Positions 49,082 through 57,031 of a stretch of 64,000 nucleotides of DNA are shown here, piece by piece (position 1 is the stretch's first letter; each line of letters opens with the position of its first letter). The position numbers and the translations under genes were made by a program. This DNA comes from Streptomyces sp. S465. Its GTDB lineage: Bacteria > Actinomycetota > Actinomycetes > Streptomycetales > Streptomycetaceae. The DNA lies in assembly GCF_026898115.1 (NCBI RefSeq), contig NZ_CP114036.1, forward strand, positions 4,210,001 through 4,274,000, given 5' to 3'. A model generated the notes under the pieces. It searched no databases. It had not been told where the DNA came from and saw only the letters and a list, made by a program, of their open reading frames with translations.

Positions 49082-50347
49082 TCAGCCCTTGCGCCGCGAA
49101 CGCCACAGCAGGAACAGCACCGAAGCGACGGCCGCGCCCCGGCCGATGAACGGCCAGGTCTCGATCACCGCGTCCTTCATCCCGTGCTCGGGGATCGGCT
49201 CGCCCCACTTGCCGACGGACCGTCCCCACAGCCAGAGCACGCCCCCGGCCACGACCAGACCGGGCAGGCCCAGCGCGGCCCACTTCGCCGCGGCCGGGGA
49301 GCGCCGGTAGGTGCCGTAGTACGCGATCACCCAGCCGAAGCCGATCAGGACGATGTTGCCCAGGGCGGCGCCTGCCACGAGGAGCCCGACCGCCACCAGC
49401 AGCACCGGGCCGAGCCCGGTCAGCCATGTGACGCCGCCCCCGCCCTCGGGCCGACCGGCCGCCTTACCGGGCCCGAGCAGCACACGGCGCAGCGGACCGC
49501 GCGGCTTGCCCCCGGCCTTGCCCTTGGCCTGGGCCTCGGCCTGCGCGTCCGCCGCGGCCTGGGCCTCGGCGGCCGCCTCCGCCGCCGCCTTCTCCTCGGC
49601 CTCCCGCCGCTCCTCGCGCTGCCGCTCGGCCGTCTTGCCGCCTCCGAGCAGTTCGGGGATCTCGATCCCGCCGGTGAACCCCTCGACCGAGCCGTACTGC
49701 GCGTCGCGCCGCTCGGGCTGCGCGAACGGCCCCGGCTCCACATGCCACCAGTCCATGTTGGACTCGCGCGGGCTCAGTTCGTCCTCACCCGCGAGATGGG
49801 GCGGCGAGGCGGCGTTGGGCGACGGCCCGGCGGGGGTGGCGGGCCTCGGCTTGATCAGGGAAGGAGCGCCGTCGCCGTTCTGGCTGCCGTTGGGGCCGCC
49901 GTTCTGGCCCACGCCGGTCGCCCCCGGGGCGTTCTCCTCGCGCGGCGCGGGCACCTTACCGGTGAGCCCGCTGCTCTTGGCGAGCCCGGCCAGCTTGTCG
50001 CGGGCCGCCCGAGCCGCCCCGGCGGCTCCGCGCGACGGCGCACCACCGGCCGCGCCGCCGGTCGTACCGCCGGCTTCCGCGCCAGGGTCAGCGCCCGATC
50101 CCGCTCCCGGGTCGGGGGGCCGACCGCCCGCGGCTGCCACCACATCGGCCGGCGAGCCCAGTTTGGACAGAATCCGCTTCACCCCGGCCGGACTGTCCGT
50201 ACCCCCGGTCGCCCGGCGATGGTCGATGTCGGCGCGCAGCCCGGAGACCAGCCGCATGCGTTCACCGGACGACAGACCCTGCTGCTGAGCCAGGTCACCG
50301 ACACGGCTCAGATAGTCGTAGACGAGCTTCTCGCTCTCGATCCCCAC
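49082..50347 (-). CDS. HAAS-type membrane protein with Ala/Glu coiled region
   Basis: 421 aa from GTG 50347 (AGGGG upstream). The long frame beyond it is an artefact. The N-terminal ~75 residues (EKLVYDYLSRVGDLAQQQGLSSGERMRLVSGLRADIDHRR... KRILSKLGSPADVVAAA) resemble the HAAS/DUF1700 dimerising helical domain. A Pro/Gly/Ala disordered stretch, a Glu/Ala coiled coil (RQREERREAEEKAAAEAAA) and three to four TM helices follow (VLLVAVGLLVAGAALGNIVLI onward), ending WRSRRKG. A signalling or adaptor role is inferred only from HAAS. It is divergent from the WYL-ended helicase-like gene. Confidence 0.78.
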   Translation of the reverse strand: MGIESEKLVYDYLSRVGDLAQQQGLSSGERMRLVSGLRADIDHRRATGGTDSPAGVKRILSKLGSPADVVAAAGGRPPDPGAGSGADPGAEAGGTTGGAAGGAPSRGAAGAARAARDKLAGLAKSSGLTGKVPAPREENAPGATGVGQNGGPNGSQNGDGAPSLIKPRPATPAGPSPNAASPPHLAGEDELSPRESNMDWWHVEPGPFAQPERRDAQYGSVEGFTGGIEIPELLGGGKTAERQREERREAEEKAAAEAAAEAQAAADAQAEAQAKGKAGGKPRGPLRRVLLGPGKAAGRPEGGGGVTWLTGLGPVLLVAVGLLVAGAALGNIVLIGFGWVIAYYGTYRRSPAAAKWAALGLPGLVVAGGVLWLWGRSVGKWGEPIPEHGMKDAVIETWPFIGRGAAVASVLFLLWRSRRKG

Positions 50348-50462
50348 CAAGACCCCTGAGAATGCGCACGGTCGGCGTATCAGTCGGCTCCGACGGTACC
50401 GCGCGGAACCGGAATCCCGCCGCACCCCCTGCGTTCCGCACCCCGCGGGTACTGTGGATCGA

Positions 50463-50540
50463 ATGAGCAGTTCATGGAATCGGGAGGCATGAGGTGCCCG
50501 AAGAGACCAGCTCGCGCAACCGGGAGGCATGAGGTGCCCG
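50463..50540 (+). repeat. 40-bp tandem duplication of a ribosome-binding/start region with cascade of short ORFs
   Basis: CGGGAGGCATGAGGTGCCCG occurs at 50481-50500 and 50521-50540, with a third partial copy before. ORF 1 (ATG 50463, MSSSWNREA, stop 50492), ORF 2 (GTG 50494, VPEETSSRNREA, stop 50532) and the main gene (GTG 50534) are each one base apart. GGAGG lies six bases before each GTG. Confidence 0.8.
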
Positions 50541-53320
50541 CAGAGACCGGCCGAGGGGGCGGCGGCCCACGGGACAGCGGCACACGGGACGACGGCCTCC
50601 AAGACCTCGGCCGCCAGGACCGGAACCGCGACGACCACAGCCGCGCCGATCGCGGCCGTGGGGCGCCGCGCACCCTCGCCGAGGAGCTGCGCACCCGGCC
50701 CGACGACGCCCTCGCCGCCCTGCTGCGCGCCCGCCCCGATCTGCTCTCCCCGGTGCCGAACGACCTCACCCAGCTCGCCACCCGGGCCGGCACCCGCGCC
50801 TCGGTCGTACGGGCCGTGGAGCGGCTCGACCGGTTCGCCCTCCAGACCGCCGAGGCCCTGGCGATCGCGCCCGACCCGTGCCCGTACGCAACGCTGCGGG
50901 ACCTGCTGACGGGCGATGCGGACGCGACCGGAGCCGACGGCCCCGGTGCCGGGCCGGACGCCGGAGAACGCGCGGCCATCGTGGCCGAGCTGCCGCGTGC
51001 CGTGGCCACTCTGCGCGACCAGGCCCTTGTCTGGGGCGGGGACGACCGGCTGCGCCTCGTCCGCACCGCCCGCGAACTGCTCGCCCCGTCCCCCACCTCC
51101 CCCTCCCCCACCGGTCTCGGCCCGACCGTCCAGGAGGCCACGTCCGGGATGTCGCCGGGCCGGCTTCAGGAGCTGCTGGCGGGTGCCGGGCTGCCGCCCA
51201 CGCACGATCCGGTGACGGCGGTGGCGGCCCTGACCGGGCTGTTCCAGGACCGCGCCCGGATGGCGGCGCTGCTCGACGGGGCGCCGGCGGCCGCGACGAC
51301 CGTGCTGGCCAAGCTGACCTGGGGACCGCCGTACGGGGAGGCGTCCGTCTCCTCGCCGACCCCGCCCGTCGGCTGGCTGCTGGACCGCGGACTGCTGCTG
51401 CCGTCCGGGCCGCGCAATGTGGTGCTGCCCCGCGAGGTCGCCCTGCATCTGCGCGGCGGCCGGGCGCACCGCGCCCCCGAGCCGCTGGCCCCGCCGCTCT
51501 CGCCCGTCGCCGAGCGCGATCCACAGGCTGTGGACAACGCCGCCGCGGGCCAGGCCTTCACCGCGTCGGCCACCGTCGAGGAGTTGCTGGGCCAGTGGGA
51601 GAGCGCCGGACCGCCGGTGCTGCGCGCGGGCGGGCTCAGCGTCCGCGACCTCAAGCGGACCGCCGTGGCACTCGACGTGTCCGAACCGGTGGCCGCCTTC
51701 TGGATCGAGCTGGCGTACGCGGCCGGGCTGGTGGCCTCCGACGGCGAGACCGACGAGCGCTACGCCCCCACCCCCGCCTATGACGACTGGCTGCGGCTGC
51801 CCGCCGAAGAGCGCTGGGCCCGGCTCGCCGCCGCCTGGCTGCCCGCGACCCGTACGGCGGGGCTGGTCGGCAGCCGGGACGGCAGGGGCCGCACCCTCGC
51901 CGCCCTCGGCCCGGACCTGGACCGCTCACCGGCTCCCGAGGTCCGCCGCCGGGTCCTCGAACTCCTCGCCACCCTCCCGCCCGGTGCCGCACCCGCCCCC
52001 GAGGTGCTGCTGACCCGGCTGCGGTGGGAGCGACCGGTCGGCCACCGCGGTGCCTCCGCCCCCGGAGCCGCCGCCCCGGGCACCGCCTCGCCCACCGGGG
52101 CCGCCGTTGGAGCCTCGCCCACCGGGGCGGGCACCAGCACCGCGGAGGACCTGCGCTCGCGGCTGGCCCGCTGGACCGTGGCCGAGGCCGAGATGCTCGG
52201 GATCACCGGCCGGGGCGCGCTGTCCTCCCACGGCCGCGCGCTGCTGGAACGCCGCCCGGACGAGCCGTCCGCCGGGGGCGACGCGGCAGCCGCGCACGCC
52301 GCGTCGCTGCTCGCGCCGCTGCTCCCCGAGCCCCTCGACCACGTCCTGCTCCAGGCCGACCTGACCGCCGTCGCGCCCGGCCCCCTGGAACGGCCGCTCG
52401 CCGAGACGCTGGGCGTCCTCGCCGACGTCGAGTCCAAGGGCGGCGCGACCGTCTACCGCTTCACGCCCGAGTCCGTACGCCGTGCGCTGGACGCCGGGCG
52501 GACCGCCGACGACGTGCACACCTTCCTCGCCGCGCACTCCCGCACCCCGGTGCCGCAGCCGCTCGCGTACCTCGTCGACGACGTGGCCCGTAAGCACGGC
52601 CGGCTGCGCATCGGCGCCGCCTCCGCGTATCTGCGCTGCGACGACGACGCGCTGCTCGCCGAGATCCTCGCCGACCGCCGCTCGGCCGGGCTGCGGCTGC
52701 GCCGTCTCGCCCCCACCGTGCTGGCCGCCGAGGCACCGCCGGACATGCTGCTGGAGGGGTTGCGGGCGATGGGGTACGCCCCCGCGGCCGAGTCCGCCGA
52801 GGGCGATGTGCTGGTCACCCGCCCGGAGGCCCAGCGCACCCCGCCCCGTACGCCACCCGTCCCGGTCCCGGAGGGCCCGCCGGTGCCCAACGCCGCCCTG
52901 CTGGGCGCCGCGGTGCGCGCCATCCGCGCCGGGGACCTCGCCGCGACCGCACCCCACAAACCGGTGGCCGGGTCCGGAGCCGGACCGGGCTCCGGGGCCG
53001 GGGCCGGTACTGGGGCCGGGGCTGGGTCGGGTTCCGGGGCAGGGTCGGGTTCCGGAGCCGGTTCCGCCGCCGCCGGCGACCGGCTGCCCCGCACCACCTC
53101 CGCCGACACCCTCGCCACCATGCAGGCCGCGGCCCTGACCGGCTCCAATGTGTGGATCGGCTACGTCAACGCCGACGGCGCGGCCTCCCAGCGCGTGATC
53201 GCCCCGGTCCGGGTCGAGGGCGGCTTCGTCACGGCGTACGACCACACGGCCGACGAGGTCCGTACGTACCCCCTGCACCGCATCACCGGCGCCGCCGAAC
53301 TGGCCGAGGACGCGACCTAG
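50534..53320 (+). CDS. XPB-N-domain (Helicase_C_3) protein with WYL-like C-terminus, no ATPase motor
   Basis: 928 aa. An Arg/Asp/Gly-rich head is followed by winged-helix-like repeats (LTQLATRAGTRASVVRAVER). A block at residues ~600-760 mirrors the N-terminal domain of the XPB helicase encoded nearby: PVPQPLAYLVDDVARKHGRL here against PVPHALLVDVAETMARYGRL there. A Gly/Ser linker (residues ~815-850) leads to a WYL-like end (VWIGYVNADGAASQRVIAPV...). There is no Walker A or DExH motif. From memory the homologue in Mycobacterium tuberculosis (Rv0862c) adjoins its XPB gene (Rv0861c). A DNA-repair accessory role is inferred. GTG 50534 is chosen for its GGAGG; ATG 50489 is in frame but badly spaced. 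Confidence 0.82.
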   Translation: MPAETGRGGGGPRDSGTRDDGLQDLGRQDRNRDDHSRADRGRGAPRTLAEELRTRPDDALAALLRARPDLLSPVPNDLTQLATRAGTRASVVRAVERLDRFALQTAEALAIAPDPCPYATLRDLLTGDADATGADGPGAGPDAGERAAIVAELPRAVATLRDQALVWGGDDRLRLVRTARELLAPSPTSPSPTGLGPTVQEATSGMSPGRLQELLAGAGLPPTHDPVTAVAALTGLFQDRARMAALLDGAPAAATTVLAKLTWGPPYGEASVSSPTPPVGWLLDRGLLLPSGPRNVVLPREVALHLRGGRAHRAPEPLAPPLSPVAERDPQAVDNAAAGQAFTASATVEELLGQWESAGPPVLRAGGLSVRDLKRTAVALDVSEPVAAFWIELAYAAGLVASDGETDERYAPTPAYDDWLRLPAEERWARLAAAWLPATRTAGLVGSRDGRGRTLAALGPDLDRSPAPEVRRRVLELLATLPPGAAPAPEVLLTRLRWERPVGHRGASAPGAAAPGTASPTGAAVGASPTGAGTSTAEDLRSRLARWTVAEAEMLGITGRGALSSHGRALLERRPDEPSAGGDAAAAHAASLLAPLLPEPLDHVLLQADLTAVAPGPLERPLAETLGVLADVESKGGATVYRFTPESVRRALDAGRTADDVHTFLAAHSRTPVPQPLAYLVDDVARKHGRLRIGAASAYLRCDDDALLAEILADRRSAGLRLRRLAPTVLAAEAPPDMLLEGLRAMGYAPAAESAEGDVLVTRPEAQRTPPRTPPVPVPEGPPVPNAALLGAAVRAIRAGDLAATAPHKPVAGSGAGPGSGAGAGTGAGAGSGSGAGSGSGAGSAAAGDRLPRTTSADTLATMQAAALTGSNVWIGYVNADGAASQRVIAPVRVEGGFVTAYDHTADEVRTYPLHRITGAAELAEDAT

Positions 53321-53338
53321 ACCAGGCGGCGGCACAGG

Positions 53339-54325
53339 TCACGCGGCAGGCGGCCGCTGGGTCCACCGGTGCCACCAGTGGCGGCGGCGGGGGTGCAGGG
53401 CGCGGCCCAGCCGGCGGCCGACCACCACATAGCCGAGCAGAGCGCCCGTGGTGTTGAGGATGACGTCGTCGATGTCGAAGGCCCGGCCCTCGACGATGAG
53501 CCCCTGAGCGGTCTCGACGGCCACCATCACCAGGGCCGTCACCACCACCACCCGCACCGCGCCCCGCGCCTTGGGCACCAGCATCGGCAACAGCACCCCG
53601 AAGGGCACGCCGAGCAGCACATTGCCGCCGATCTGCTTGACCGTGTCCCGGAAGGCGGGCTGATCGATGTAGGCGCGCAGCGACTGCCCGGGATGCAGAT
53701 TGGTGTGCACGAGGTCGACGGAACCGGGCGAGGGCACGAGCGTGGCCTTGGCGAGCCCCACCGCGAAGCCGACCATGCAGACGAACGCCAGCAGCAACAC
53801 CAGCGCCCGCGCCATGCGCGAGCCGAACGAGTCGCGCTGAAGGGGCGCCTTCGCCGGGGCGTCCTGCGGCTCCGGGGGGCTGGTGGCCCGGCCCTTCCCG
53901 CTCCGGGGCTCGGCGGGTCGCGCTTCGACCGCCTCCGACCGCATGGCCTGGGGCTCCGTGGTCCCGGGCTTCGCCGTACGGGGCTTCGCGGCCTTGGGCT
54001 TCGCGGCGCCCGGGGACTTCGTGGCCGGGGACCGCTTCGTCGTGGACGGCTTCGTCGTGGACCGCTTCGTCGTGGACGGCTTCGTCGTGGACCGCTTCGT
54101 CGTGGGCCGCTTCGTCGTGGGCCCGGTCCGATCCGTCCGGGCCCCGGTCTTCTCCTGGGCGCCCGTCGTCCTGGAGCCCTCCCGCGGCTTCTTCTCCGCC
54201 GTCCGCTTCGCCGTCCCCCGCCGCTCCGGCGTCCCCTTCTCCGTCGTCCCCTTCCGCGTCGTCCTCTTCCGCGTCGTCCTCTTCACCGCCGTCCGCCGGA
54301 TCTCCCATCCAGCGATGCTGATCAC
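53339..54325 (-). CDS. VanZ-family membrane protein with Lys/Arg/Thr-rich histone-like N-terminal tail
   Basis: 328 aa from GTG 54325 (GGGAGGGAG upstream supports this long form). Residues 1-170 are an extremely basic low-complexity tail with repeats such as TTKRSTTKPSTTKRS and AAKPKAAKPRTAKP. The C-terminal ~155 residues are a VanZ-like domain: TM helix LVLLLAFVCMVGFAVGLA, LRAYIDQPAFRDTVKQIGGNVLLGVPFGVLLPML, VMVAVETAQGLIVEGRAFDIDDVILNTTGALLGYVVV. VanZ domains are membrane proteins linked to teicoplanin tolerance; the nucleic-acid-like tail is not part of the family. ATG at MARALVLLL would give a tail-less protein. Confidence 0.82.
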   Translation of the reverse strand: MISIAGWEIRRTAVKRTTRKRTTRKGTTEKGTPERRGTAKRTAEKKPREGSRTTGAQEKTGARTDRTGPTTKRPTTKRSTTKPSTTKRSTTKPSTTKRSPATKSPGAAKPKAAKPRTAKPGTTEPQAMRSEAVEARPAEPRSGKGRATSPPEPQDAPAKAPLQRDSFGSRMARALVLLLAFVCMVGFAVGLAKATLVPSPGSVDLVHTNLHPGQSLRAYIDQPAFRDTVKQIGGNVLLGVPFGVLLPMLVPKARGAVRVVVVTALVMVAVETAQGLIVEGRAFDIDDVILNTTGALLGYVVVGRRLGRALHPRRRHWWHRWTQRPPAA

Positions 54326-54489
54326 AGGGACTCCCTCCCGCCCGTGGCTCTGTCGTCGCCGCTCCGTCGGTGCGTGTCCGTCTTCGCCGCTTGCCCGTAG
54401 CCGCCCGGAGTATCCCTGTGGCTCTCCGCCACCCCGGCCCGATGGTGGACACTGGTTCTTTGGCCGGCAGTACGAAAGGACCCAGGCGC

Positions 54490-56139
54490 GTGAATGGACC
54501 CCTCATCGTCCAAAGCGACAAGACGCTCCTGCTCGAGGTGGACCACGAGCAGGCGGACGCCTGCCGCCGCGCCATCGCGCCCTTCGCCGAGCTGGAGCGG
54601 GCGCCCGAGCACATCCACACCTACCGGGTGACCCCGCTGGGGCTGTGGAACGCCCGCGCCGCCGGGCACGACGCCGAGCAGGTGGTCGACGCCCTCGTCG
54701 CGTACTCCCGCTACCCCGTCCCGCACGCCCTCCTCGTCGACGTCGCCGAGACCATGGCCCGCTACGGGCGGCTGCGGCTGCTCAAGCACCCCACCCACGG
54801 TCTGGTCCTGGAGACCAGCGACCGCCCGGTCCTCGAGGAGATCCTGCGGTCCAAGAAGATCCAGCCGCTGGTCGGCGCCCGGATCGACCCGGAGACCGTC
54901 GTCGTCCACCCCTCCGAGCGCGGGCAGATCAAGCAGACGCTGCTGAAGCTGGGCTGGCCCGCCGAGGACCTGGCCGGCTATGTGGACGGCGAGGCGCACC
55001 CCATCGAGCTGTGCGAGGACGGCTGGGCGCTGCGGCCGTACCAGAAACAGGCCGTGGAGGGCTTCTGGCACGGCGGCTCGGGTGTCGTCGTCCTGCCCTG
55101 TGGCGCCGGAAAGACGCTGGTGGGGGCGGGTGCGATGGCCACCGCCAAGTCGACCACGCTGATCCTGGTCACCAACACCGTCTCCGCCCGGCAGTGGAAG
55201 CACGAGCTGGTGCGCCGCACCTCGCTCACCGAGGACGAGATCGGCGAGTACAGCGGTACGCGGAAGGAGATCCGCCCGATCACCATCGCCACGTACCAGG
55301 TGCTCACCACCAAGCGGAAGGGCGTCTACCCGCATCTGGAGCTGTTCGACTCCCGCGACTGGGGCCTGATCGTCTACGACGAGGTGCATCTGCTGCCCGC
55401 GCCCGTCTTCAAGTTCACCGCCGATCTCCAGGCGCGGCGGCGGCTCGGGCTCACGGCGACCCTCGTCCGGGAGGACGGCCGGGAGTCCGACGTCTTCTCG
55501 CTCATCGGGCCGAAGCGCTTCGACGCGCCCTGGAAGGAGATCGAGGCGCAGGGCTACATCGCCCCCGCCGACTGTGTCGAGGTCCGGGTCAATCTGACCG
55601 AGACCGAGCGGCTGGCGTACGCGACCGCCGAGGCCGACGAGAAGTACCGCTACTGCGCCACGACCGACTCCAAGCGGCGGATCACCGAGGCGCTGGTCGC
55701 CCGGCACAAGGGGCAGCAGACGCTGGTCATCGGCCAGTACATCGACCAGCTCGACGAGTTGGGCGAGCATCTGGACGCCCCCGTCATCAAGGGCGAGACC
55801 ACCAACGCGCAGCGGGAGAAGCTCTTCGACGCCTTCCGGGAGGGCGAGCTGTCGGTGCTCGTCGTCTCGAAGGTCGCCAACTTCTCCATCGACCTCCCCG
55901 AGGCCACGGTCGCCATCCAGGTCTCCGGCACCTTCGGCTCCCGCCAGGAGGAGGCCCAGCGGCTGGGCCGGGTGCTGCGTCCGAAGGCCGACGGCCACCC
56001 GGCGGTCTTCTACTCGGTGGTCGCACGCGACACCATCGACCAGGACTTCGCGGCACACCGCCAGCGGTTCCTGGCCGAGCAGGGATACGCGTACCGGATC
56101 GTGGACGCGAGCGAACTGCTCGCGGACGAGGACGTCTGA
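54490..56139 (+). CDS. XPB-type DNA repair helicase
   Basis: SF2 3'-5' DNA helicase, 549 aa from GTG 54490. The frame extends to 54370, but NGPLIVQSDKTLLLEVDH is the family start. N-terminal damage-recognition-like domain (residues 1-155), then helicase domain 1 with LRPYQKQAVEGFW, Walker A LPCGAGKT, DEVH box (IVYDEVHLLP) and RRLGLTATLVREDGRESD. Helicase domain 2 carries GETTNAQREKLFDAFREG, VVSKVANFSIDLPEA and motif VI QEEAQRLGRVLRPK. Full length and intact. In bacteria XPB's cellular role is little known; its neighbour shares its N-domain. Confidence 0.95.
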   Translation: MNGPLIVQSDKTLLLEVDHEQADACRRAIAPFAELERAPEHIHTYRVTPLGLWNARAAGHDAEQVVDALVAYSRYPVPHALLVDVAETMARYGRLRLLKHPTHGLVLETSDRPVLEEILRSKKIQPLVGARIDPETVVVHPSERGQIKQTLLKLGWPAEDLAGYVDGEAHPIELCEDGWALRPYQKQAVEGFWHGGSGVVVLPCGAGKTLVGAGAMATAKSTTLILVTNTVSARQWKHELVRRTSLTEDEIGEYSGTRKEIRPITIATYQVLTTKRKGVYPHLELFDSRDWGLIVYDEVHLLPAPVFKFTADLQARRRLGLTATLVREDGRESDVFSLIGPKRFDAPWKEIEAQGYIAPADCVEVRVNLTETERLAYATAEADEKYRYCATTDSKRRITEALVARHKGQQTLVIGQYIDQLDELGEHLDAPVIKGETTNAQREKLFDAFREGELSVLVVSKVANFSIDLPEATVAIQVSGTFGSRQEEAQRLGRVLRPKADGHPAVFYSVVARDTIDQDFAAHRQRFLAEQGYAYRIVDASELLADEDV

Positions 56140-56173
56140 CCTTCGCCGACCCGGGCCGCCGTCCCCCTCCCTC

Positions 56174-56197
56174 CACCCATGACTTCTGTCATGGGTG
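56174..56197. promoter_or_regulatory. Perfect 10-bp inverted repeat with TTCT centre
   Basis: CACCCATGAC-TTCT-GTCATGGGTG lies 35 nt after the XPB stop and ~100 nt before the next gene. It is AT-containing and symmetric. The TGAC-n4-GTCA core looks more like a regulator site than a typical GC terminator, but it could end the XPB transcript. Confidence 0.5.
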
Positions 56198-56295
56198 ACC
56201 GGTGATCGCCGACTCTGCCCGGGGCGTTCTCCGCCCGGAAGGATCGTGGGTGTCAGCAGGACACCGCACCACACGACGCCGAAAGGGCGGGGGAC

Positions 56296-56769
56296 ATGGG
56301 CATCAGCATCCGCGCACGCAAGACCGGTGAACGCAAGGCCGGTGAACGCAGGCCCGGTGAACGCGACACCGGTACCGCCGACGTCGACCTGAGCGAGGTC
56401 AAGCCACTGCCGGTGTGGTTCTTCGGCTTCGAAGGCGTCATGGGCGCCGCGTACGACCTGACCAAGGCGTGGGACGACGCCTGGATGGTGCTCGTCGGGA
56501 TCGGCCTGGTGAACGTCGTGGTCGGGGTGACCGTGCTGCGCCGCCGGATGAAGCTGATGCGCGCCATGCTCAAGAACTCCCGTACGCGCGGTATCGCCCT
56601 CGGGCTGATCACGCTCCGCGTCGGCCTCCATCTCCTCCTCGCCGTCCTCGGCGCCCCGGTCACCTCGGTCGCCGGACACCTGGCCGTCGCCGTGCTGATG
56701 GGCGTGACGACGGTGACGCTGCTCTGGTTCAACCAGCGCGTGACCTTCCGCGCGCTGCGGCTCGCGTGA
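56296..56769 (+). CDS. Small membrane protein, unknown
   Basis: 157 aa; ATG 56296 follows GGGGGAC. A basic repetitive head (KTGERKAGERRPGERDTG, from a ~18-bp repeat) precedes three TM helices: VLVGIGLVNVVVGVTVL, GIALGLITLRVGLHLLLAVLG and LAVAVLMGVTTVTLLWF. Between head and TM1 is PLPVWFFGFEGVMGAAYDLTKAWDD. I recognise no family. Confidence 0.7.
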   Translation: MGISIRARKTGERKAGERRPGERDTGTADVDLSEVKPLPVWFFGFEGVMGAAYDLTKAWDDAWMVLVGIGLVNVVVGVTVLRRRMKLMRAMLKNSRTRGIALGLITLRVGLHLLLAVLGAPVTSVAGHLAVAVLMGVTTVTLLWFNQRVTFRALRLA

Positions 56770-56837
56770 GGCCGGCCCGGGACCGCCCGCCCGGCACGGC
56801 ACTCCCGGAGCCGCGCTCCCGGGGCCGCAATAATTCA

Positions 56838-56867
56838 TTCGCCTCCGCGACACGCCGTGGCTACAAT
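56838..56867 (+). promoter_or_regulatory. Promoter of the helD-like gene
   Basis: TTCGCC (56838-56843), 18-bp spacer, TACAAT (56862-56867), a near-consensus -10. The predicted start of transcription (~56874) leaves a ~158-nt leader before GTG 57032. I see no rifamycin-associated element. Confidence 0.5.
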
Positions 56868-57031
56868 CGCCGGTCTTGCCGCCTCCCGCGTTCCGGACGA
56901 ACGACGAACGGGAGAGCCGCCGTCCGGACGGAAACCGGCCGGCATCCGGACCGCGCGCATCCGTACCGCGCATCCGCTTTGTGTGCTCGTTTGTGTACTC
57001 GCTCGTGTACTCGCTCGCCGGAGGCTACGCC

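Noticed and set aside
56770..57031. Rifamycin-associated element upstream of the helD-like gene
   Set aside because: The 19-bp inverted repeat I remember is not present; only a partial CTTGCCGC occurs.
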